A stretch of 17,752 nt of DNA from Bacteroidales bacterium UBA3709 (lineage in GTDB: Bacteria; Bacteroidota; Bacteroidia; Bacteroidales; UBA932). Made by a program: the position numbers and the translations under genes. The DNA is taken from NCBI GenBank assembly GCA_002372015.1, contig DFIA01000048.1, positions 1 through 17,752 on the forward strand, read 5' to 3'. The notes beneath the pieces are model-generated. The model was not told where the DNA came from. It was given only the letters and a program-made list of their open reading frames with translations, and searched no databases. Below are positions 14,517-17,752 of this stretch, piece after piece; position 1 is the first letter of the stretch; each line of letters starts with the position of its first letter.

Positions 14517-17168
14517 ATGGCAGAAGATAGAGACGATATTTATACTGGAGAATCGCAAGGTAAGTTTTCTAAATTGTTCAAAGAAGGAGATAACAAGCAC
14601 AGATTGCCAGGTATGTACAAAAACTGGTTTCTGGACTATGCCTCCTACGTTATATTAGACCGAGCCGTACCACATCTCGAAGATGGTCTAAAGCCTGTAC
14701 AGAGGAGAATATTGCATGCTATGCGCACTATTCACGATGGCTCTCTGAGAAAGGTGGCAACCATAGTGGGAGAGGCCATGAAGTACCACCCACATGGCGA
14801 TGCTTCCATCAAAGACGCTCTGGTACAAATGGGGCAGAAAAACCTTCTGATTGAGTGCCAGGGAAACTGGGGCAATACCATCACAGGAGATGGAGCCGCT
14901 GCTGCCCGATACATAGAAGGCAGGCTTTCTAATTTTGCAATAGATGTTGTTTTTAATCCAAAAACAACAGAATGGATGAACTCCTACGATGGGAGGAGCA
15001 AAGAACCTATAACGCTTCCTGTAAAATTTCCACTCGTACTCCATCAGGGAGCGGAGGGAATTGCGGTAGGTCTCAACTGTAAAATACTGCCACACAACTT
15101 TAACGAGCTTATAGATGCCTCAATAGCTTTTCTGAAAGGAGAAGAGTTTCAGCTTTATCCCGATTTTCCTTCTGGCGGAATTATGGACGTCAGCCGCTAT
15201 GCCGATGGCAAGAGAGGCGGGCAAGTTATCGTAAGAGCCAGAATATCAAAAACAGACAAAAAAACTCTCGTAATAACCGAACTGCCCTACGGCAAGAACT
15301 CCGACAATATCCGTAAAAGCATAGCCGCTGCAAGCGATAAAGGCAAAATAAAGGTTAAGAAGGTAGAAGACCTCTCCAGCCAAAGTGTTAACATTGTGGT
15401 TACTTTAGCTCCGGGAGAATCGCCCGATAAAACCATAGATGCCCTCTACGCCTTTACAGACTGTCAGGTTTCCATCAATCCGAACACGTGCGTAATAAAA
15501 GACAATAAACCCCACTTTATGACCGTGTCGGATGTGTTAAAAATAAGCACACTAAGAACAAAAGACCTGATTCGCCGAGAAATAGAAATACGGTTAGATG
15601 AATTGGAAAATACTTGGCACTCCCTATCTCTGGAAAAGATATTCTTTGAAGAAGGCAAATATAAGATGTTGGAAGAGAAAAAAACCAAGAGTTGGGAAGC
15701 TCAGGTAGCAGAGATTCATAAAGCCTTAAAGGAGTATGAAAACCTTTTACATCAAGAAGTTACAAAAGAAGACGTTTTAAAACTCGTAGAAAAGCCGGTT
15801 AGAAAAATATCTCGTTTCGATATTAAAGAGTGCATCAACAAACTGAACAATGTTGAGAAAGAGATAGCCAAGCTAAACAAGAACCTTAAAAACTTAACAC
15901 AGGTAACTATAGAATACTTCCAGAGTATTAAGGAAAAATATGGCGAGGCCTATCCGAGGAATACAGAAATTTCAAATTTAGAAACCATTCAAGTAGCAAG
16001 AGTGGCGGTTGCTAATGCCAAACTATATGCAAACTTAGAAGAAGGCTTCATTGGAATGGATCTGAAGAAAGGCGATAATGCAGAGTTTATATGCAATTGT
16101 TCCGATATAGACGATATTATAGTATTCTTGCAGAACGGCAAATATATTGTAACAAAAATATCAGACAAAGCTTTTGTAGGCAAAGGTATAATTCATGTAG
16201 CTGTTTTCCAGAAGAATAACCTGAGAACCATATACAACGCCATTTACAGAGACGGCAAGCAAGGCAACTACTACGTAAAGAGATTTGCCGTAACCTCCGT
16301 TACCAGAGACAAAGAGTACAACCTCACAATGGGAACTCCCGATTCTAAGGTTATGTGGTTTACCGCCAATCCTAATGGCGAGGCAGAAACAGTAAGAATT
16401 CATCTAAAGCCGCTTCCTAAGCTAAAGAAGCTTGTACTCGACTATAATTTTGCATCTCTATCTATAAAAGGGCGCACGAGCAGGGGGAATCTTTTAACCA
16501 AAAATCCTGTAAGCAAGATAACCCTCAAATCTAAAGGAGGTTCTACAATAGGCGATAAGCCACTGTGGTTTGATACAGATGTAAACCGCCTAAACGAAGA
16601 CAAGCGCGGGCTGTATCTTGGCAGATTCAAAGACGAAGACAAAATTTTGGTAGTTTACAAGAACGGTACATATATAACCAGCAGCCAAGATCTTAGTAAC
16701 CACTACGAAGGAGACATATTGCTGATAGAAAAATTTGATCCGGCTAAAGTATTTGCAGCCGTCTATTACGATTCCGAATCTGCTAAGTATTACCTGAAAC
16801 GATTTGTGTTTGAGGCAAACAACAACCCTTCTAACTTGTTTATAAGCGAAGCAGAAGGCTCGTTCCTTTCTGCACTTACCGGCAAAAAAGGCAGCCAGGC
16901 AGTTATTCAGTTCGGCGGCAAACACGAAGGCAGGGGCAATGAAGCTGTGGGAGTAGATACTTTTATAGCAGAAAAAGGCTGGAAGGCTAAAGGAAAACGG
17001 CTCACCCAATTTGAGGTAGAGAAAGTTGTGCTGATAGAGCCACCTGTTTTAGAAGACGAAGAAGAAAATGTTCCCGATTTTCCGGATGTAGATATGCCAA
17101 ATGCAGACCTACCTGAAGATGAAGACTTTTCTGGAGATATACAAGACGACGAACCTACTCTATTCTGA
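14517..17168 (+). CDS. parC: DNA topoisomerase IV subunit A (type IIA topoisomerase, GyrA/ParC family)
   Basis: This 883-residue DNA-breaking subunit works with ParE to separate linked chromosomes. The N-terminal breakage-reunion domain shows DGLKPVQRRIL and YHPHGDASIKDALVQMGQ (90-107). It then has GNWGNTITGDGAAAARYIEGRLS with the DNA-linking tyrosine Y132. A coiled-coil tower spans about 355-485 (charged heptad-rich stretch), followed by a beta-pinwheel C-terminal domain (about 500-840). The pinwheel lacks a clean GyrA box (KGRTSRGNLLTKNPV instead). The end is a ~45-residue acidic tail rich in Asp, Glu and Pro. HPHGDAS-I-x-D and the absent GyrA box favour ParC over GyrA, as usual in Bacteroidota. 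The residue equivalent to E. coli GyrA Ser83 is A96 here. The start is supported by the promoter box 23 bases upstream. Confidence 0.93.
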   Translation: MAEDRDDIYTGESQGKFSKLFKEGDNKHRLPGMYKNWFLDYASYVILDRAVPHLEDGLKPVQRRILHAMRTIHDGSLRKVATIVGEAMKYHPHGDASIKDALVQMGQKNLLIECQGNWGNTITGDGAAAARYIEGRLSNFAIDVVFNPKTTEWMNSYDGRSKEPITLPVKFPLVLHQGAEGIAVGLNCKILPHNFNELIDASIAFLKGEEFQLYPDFPSGGIMDVSRYADGKRGGQVIVRARISKTDKKTLVITELPYGKNSDNIRKSIAAASDKGKIKVKKVEDLSSQSVNIVVTLAPGESPDKTIDALYAFTDCQVSINPNTCVIKDNKPHFMTVSDVLKISTLRTKDLIRREIEIRLDELENTWHSLSLEKIFFEEGKYKMLEEKKTKSWEAQVAEIHKALKEYENLLHQEVTKEDVLKLVEKPVRKISRFDIKECINKLNNVEKEIAKLNKNLKNLTQVTIEYFQSIKEKYGEAYPRNTEISNLETIQVARVAVANAKLYANLEEGFIGMDLKKGDNAEFICNCSDIDDIIVFLQNGKYIVTKISDKAFVGKGIIHVAVFQKNNLRTIYNAIYRDGKQGNYYVKRFAVTSVTRDKEYNLTMGTPDSKVMWFTANPNGEAETVRIHLKPLPKLKKLVLDYNFASLSIKGRTSRGNLLTKNPVSKITLKSKGGSTIGDKPLWFDTDVNRLNEDKRGLYLGRFKDEDKILVVYKNGTYITSSQDLSNHYEGDILLIEKFDPAKVFAAVYYDSESAKYYLKRFVFEANNNPSNLFISEAEGSFLSALTGKKGSQAVIQFGGKHEGRGNEAVGVDTFIAEKGWKAKGKRLTQFEVEKVVLIEPPVLEDEEENVPDFPDVDMPNADLPEDEDFSGDIQDDEPTLF

Positions 17169-17185
17169 TATAAATATCTACTGCT

Positions 17186-17752
17186 ATGATAGTGGCGCTA
17201 TGTGGATTCATGACTGCCGGCAAAACTCTTGCCGGAGTGGCTCTTTCTGAAAAAACAGGCCGAAAGGTAATAGACTTGGATAAGTATATAGAGCATAAAG
17301 AAGGGCTGGATATGGAAACCATATTCAAAGAAAAAGGAGAAGATTATTTTAGAAAAACAGAAGAGTTCTCTCTTAAAGAAATAGTTGAGAAAGAAGATAA
17401 TATAATACTTTCGTTAGGAGGTGGTACCCCCATGAATCCTATATGCAGGCAAATACTGAAAACAAAAACCAAATGCTTCTTTCTCACATGTTCTCCAAGA
17501 GTTTTGGCCAGCAGAATGTTGCTATTGCAAAAAGGCAGACCGCTTGTAAAAAACCTATTGGCAGAACATAAAGAAGCCACCCAAAAAGAAAAGCTGAACA
17601 TTCTCAAAAACTGGGCTGTAAAACTGATGGAAGAAAGAGAACCGCTATATATGCAATGCTCTGTAAAAAAAATAGATACAACTGTATGGGATGTAGAGGC
17701 TATTACAGATAAAATACTTTCGTTTTCACGCAACTTTTCTCGCCATGGCAAA
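17186..17752 (+). CDS. aroK: Shikimate kinase (3' end outside window)
   Basis: Shikimate kinase phosphorylates shikimate at the 3-hydroxyl in aromatic amino acid synthesis. The 189 visible codons include nearly the whole protein. Walker A is GFMTAGKT (7-14). The shikimate-binding DLDKYIE carries D30 and D32, FRKTEE carries R56, and GGGTP lies at 78-82. The lid arginine is R118 in GRPLV, and REPLY carries R151. No stop occurs before the window edge, so the protein exceeds the usual ~170-180 residues by at least a few. It starts 17 bases after the parC stop, so it is probably co-transcribed with parC. Confidence 0.94.
   Translation, partial: MIVALCGFMTAGKTLAGVALSEKTGRKVIDLDKYIEHKEGLDMETIFKEKGEDYFRKTEEFSLKEIVEKEDNIILSLGGGTPMNPICRQILKTKTKCFFLTCSPRVLASRMLLLQKGRPLVKNLLAEHKEATQKEKLNILKNWAVKLMEEREPLYMQCSVKKIDTTVWDVEAITDKILSFSRNFSRHGK

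Overview
The window looks like a chromosomal segment of a Bacteroidales-type Bacteroidota genome. Three things point there: the promoter-like TAACTTTG box before the topoisomerase gene (the Bacteroidota TAnnTTTG -7 element), the near absence of strong Shine-Dalgarno sites, and a ParC and an RsuA/RluB-type pseudouridine synthase that look like Bacteroidota versions (the latter with a long repetitive N-terminal tail). This is inference from family resemblance; no 16S or other marker is present.

Positions 1-9486 are an accessory defence locus, all on the + strand. It opens inside the specificity subunit (hsdS) of a type I restriction-modification system and ends with the restriction subunit (hsdR). 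hsdM must lie upstream of base 1 if the system is complete. Between hsdS and hsdR lie: (a) an AT-rich three-gene cassette (703-2711) of a GHKL-fold ATPase, a DUF4325-like STAS protein and a two-helix membrane protein; (b) a DUF262/DUF1524 (GmrSD-type) nuclease; (c) a complete RhuM-family protein; and (d) a second, internally deleted RhuM remnant ending in a terminator-like palindrome. Gene spacing is tight (4, 7, -26, 12 and -4 bases), so 1-5818 could be one transcript. hsdR sits behind the remnant and its hairpin.

Positions 9490-17752 are core chromosome. era and an RsuA/RluB-type pseudouridine synthase run on the - strand, and era ends 3 bases from the hsdR stop. From 11912 on the + strand there is an FtsX/MacB-type permease that overlaps a phenylacetate-CoA-ligase-like enzyme, then topoisomerase IV subunit A (parC), then a shikimate kinase (aroK) that runs off the end of the window.

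The best candidate for an undescribed system is the ATPase/STAS-like/membrane-protein cassette. It has the parts of a partner-switch module, an ATP-binding protein and a STAS protein, plus a possible membrane effector, and it sits inside a type I R-M operon next to a modification-dependent-type nuclease. That function is an inference from domains and context; nothing in the sequence proves it. I saw no tRNA, rRNA, CRISPR array, transposase or integrase. No stretch over 300 bases lacks a gene or gene remnant.
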